Origin: Rheinheimera sp. SA_1 | Lineage (GTDB): Bacteria > Pseudomonadota > Gammaproteobacteria > Enterobacterales > Alteromonadaceae | Direction: 5' to 3' | Assembly (NCBI RefSeq): GCF_001669775.1 | Contig: NZ_LXWK01000011.1 | Location: 806,001-870,000, forward strand | DNA: 64,000 nucleotides | Shown: piece after piece, positions 63,023-64,000 of the stretch | Position numbering within the stretch: the stretch's first letter is position 1 | How the letters are laid out: each line of letters begins with the position of its first letter | The notes under the pieces: model-generated | Databases searched by the model: none | Seen by the model: only the letters and a program-made list of their open reading frames with translations | Told to the model about the DNA's origin: nothing | Position numbers and translations under genes: made by a program

Positions 63023-64000
63023 ATGAGTATCGACATAACGGTGAAATATCCAAAGATGCGTAAGATATGGCTTTGGTTCCGACAGAGATTCATTCAGGGC
63101 ACAGTGCCGGTGCTGCTATTATGGCTGAGCCTTGGTACTGCGCATGCTGTGCCGGAGGTTGATGCCAGGCTGGAAGCAGAACTGGAACAGTATTTACAGT
63201 TGACCTCCAGTGATCTTAAGGCGGCAGCCGCCTTATTGCAGAAAGTAGCACCGCAGATCACTGCGCTTACCCCAGCGGCGACCAAAGTTCGCTTCAACAG
63301 TTATTTATCATCACAATTATCTTCAGAAAAAAACTATCCGGCAGCCGACCTGTTGTTACAGGAAAACTGGCAAATCGCCGAACAACAGCAGGATCCGGAT
63401 ATTTGGGCTGAAGTGCTGGCTGAGCATTTGCAGCAATACTGGAGTCGTGGCGAAAGTGCCAAAGCGGTCAGCTACCTTGAACCTTTATTGCAATATGCAC
63501 CAAAAGCCACGCAGAACAGAATTCGTTACTTTGCCTGGAATACTGCGGCCAGTTTTCAGTCCTGGCAAGGCAAATACGAGCTGGCGCTGGCGTCATTTCA
63601 TCAGGCGTATGCCAGCATTGAACGGGATGAAAACCCACGTACGCCGTTTCGGAAAATGTACCTCAAAGCCAGCATTGCCAATTTACATGGTAGTTTGCGC
63701 AACTATCCACTGGCCATAAAAACAATTGAAGAAGGTTTGAAAGAGTCGAAAAACAATCCGGATCTGGCCGGTTATGTCACCGACTTTTACATTCAGGAAG
63801 GATATATTCTGGTCGATGTGGGTGAACTGGAAGCCGCACTGAATAGTTATCAGCAAGGGCTTGCTTCGGCACGTAAGCTAAATAACCCCTATACCGAAGC
63901 CATACTGCAAAACAACATTGGCGATATTTATCTGCGACAGCGCAAGCTGGATTTAGCTGCCAGTTATTTTGAGCAAAGCCTGGCTTTTGGCATCAGCAAG
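63023..64000 (+). CDS. TPR-repeat exported protein, N-terminal part (runs off the right edge)
   Basis: An open frame runs from ATG at 63023 (alternatives: GTG 63041, ATG 63056) to the window end with no stop. It has a signal peptide (from the 63056 ATG: KIWLWFRQRFIQ then VLLLWLSLGTAHA) and several helical repeat pairs, the last two clear TPRs (GYILVDVGELEAALNSYQQG and NNIGDIYLRQRKLDLAASYF). This layout is common in the periplasmic sensor half of GGDEF proteins and histidine kinases of this group, so a membrane helix and output domain may follow outside the window. Confidence 0.75.
   Translation, partial: MSIDITVKYPKMRKIWLWFRQRFIQGTVPVLLLWLSLGTAHAVPEVDARLEAELEQYLQLTSSDLKAAAALLQKVAPQITALTPAATKVRFNSYLSSQLSSEKNYPAADLLLQENWQIAEQQQDPDIWAEVLAEHLQQYWSRGESAKAVSYLEPLLQYAPKATQNRIRYFAWNTAASFQSWQGKYELALASFHQAYASIERDENPRTPFRKMYLKASIANLHGSLRNYPLAIKTIEEGLKESKNNPDLAGYVTDFYIQEGYILVDVGELEAALNSYQQGLASARKLNNPYTEAILQNNIGDIYLRQRKLDLAASYFEQSLAFGISK

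Noticed and set aside
1-64000. CRISPR arrays, tRNA or rRNA genes, prophage or integrase modules
   Set aside because: None was seen on reading both strands; short tRNAs could be missed without a covariance search.

Overview
The window is a chromosomal segment from a gammaproteobacterium of Alteromonadales type, most like Rheinheimera or its relatives. That placement is an inference from gene order and protein character (E. coli-like gltA-free glnA-glnL-glnG, yibN-grxC-secB-gpsA opposite gpmI-envC-yibQ, ftsYEX next to rpoH and rsmD, DUF2721/DUF2789/DUF3833 families, TonB-dependent uptake, PEP-CTERM proteins), not from a marker-gene search. No rRNA, tRNA, CRISPR array, prophage or intact insertion sequence was seen.

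Layout. 1-6.1 kb: the start of typA (minus), then nitrogen control, with glnA under a sigma-54 promoter and NtrC sites, a small secreted protein, and glnL-glnG behind a perfect NtrC site. 6.2-8.4 kb: a secreted lipase-like hydrolase and a membrane-anchored beta-rich partner. 8.8-14.1 kb: envelope stress, with cpxP divergent from cpxR-cpxA and a lysophospholipase gene coupled to cpxA, then fieF and trmL. 14.4-16.2 kb: a GGDEF-EAL protein whose catalytic motifs are lost. 16.2-22.7 kb: gpsA, secB, grxC and yibN facing gpmI, envC and yibQ. 22.8-28.9 kb: rpoH, preceded by a perfect CIRCE element, an EAL-HDOD protein, ftsX-ftsE-ftsY and rsmD. 28.9-34.7 kb: yjaG-like, a glutamine-rich coiled-coil protein, a MarC-family protein, a DUF2721 protein, an HD-GYP response regulator and a DUF3833 lipoprotein.

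35-48 kb is the accessory part: an ECF sigma factor, its probable membrane anti-sigma factor and a secreted coiled-coil protein; a DUF393 gene broken by one amber codon; a TonB-like orphan; a secreted endonuclease/phosphatase with a C-terminal dockerin, immediately followed by a cohesin-like PEP-CTERM protein; a BAAT-type hydrolase; two paralogous PEP-CTERM proteins; and a winged-helix/TolB-propeller regulator divergent from an alpha/beta hydrolase.

48-59.4 kb is an N-acetylgalactosamine utilisation locus. agaR-agaZ-agaS-agaK run leftwards. A TonB-dependent receptor and a large GH31 glycosidase with carbohydrate-binding modules run rightwards from the same control region. The receptor would import oligosaccharide, the glycosidase would release GalNAc, the ROK kinase would phosphorylate it, AgaS would deaminate/isomerise it, and AgaZ belongs to the aldolase step. 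Deacetylase, inner-membrane permease and tagatose-6-phosphate kinase are not in the window. The right end holds a solute-binding-like protein, a PepSY protein, a DUF2789 protein, an unrecognised membrane protein and the start of a TPR protein.

The strongest points for a second look are the CIRCE element in front of rpoH, the adjacent dockerin and cohesin genes, two copies of a long palindromic intergenic repeat, and the uncharacterised sigma/anti-sigma/coiled-coil trio.
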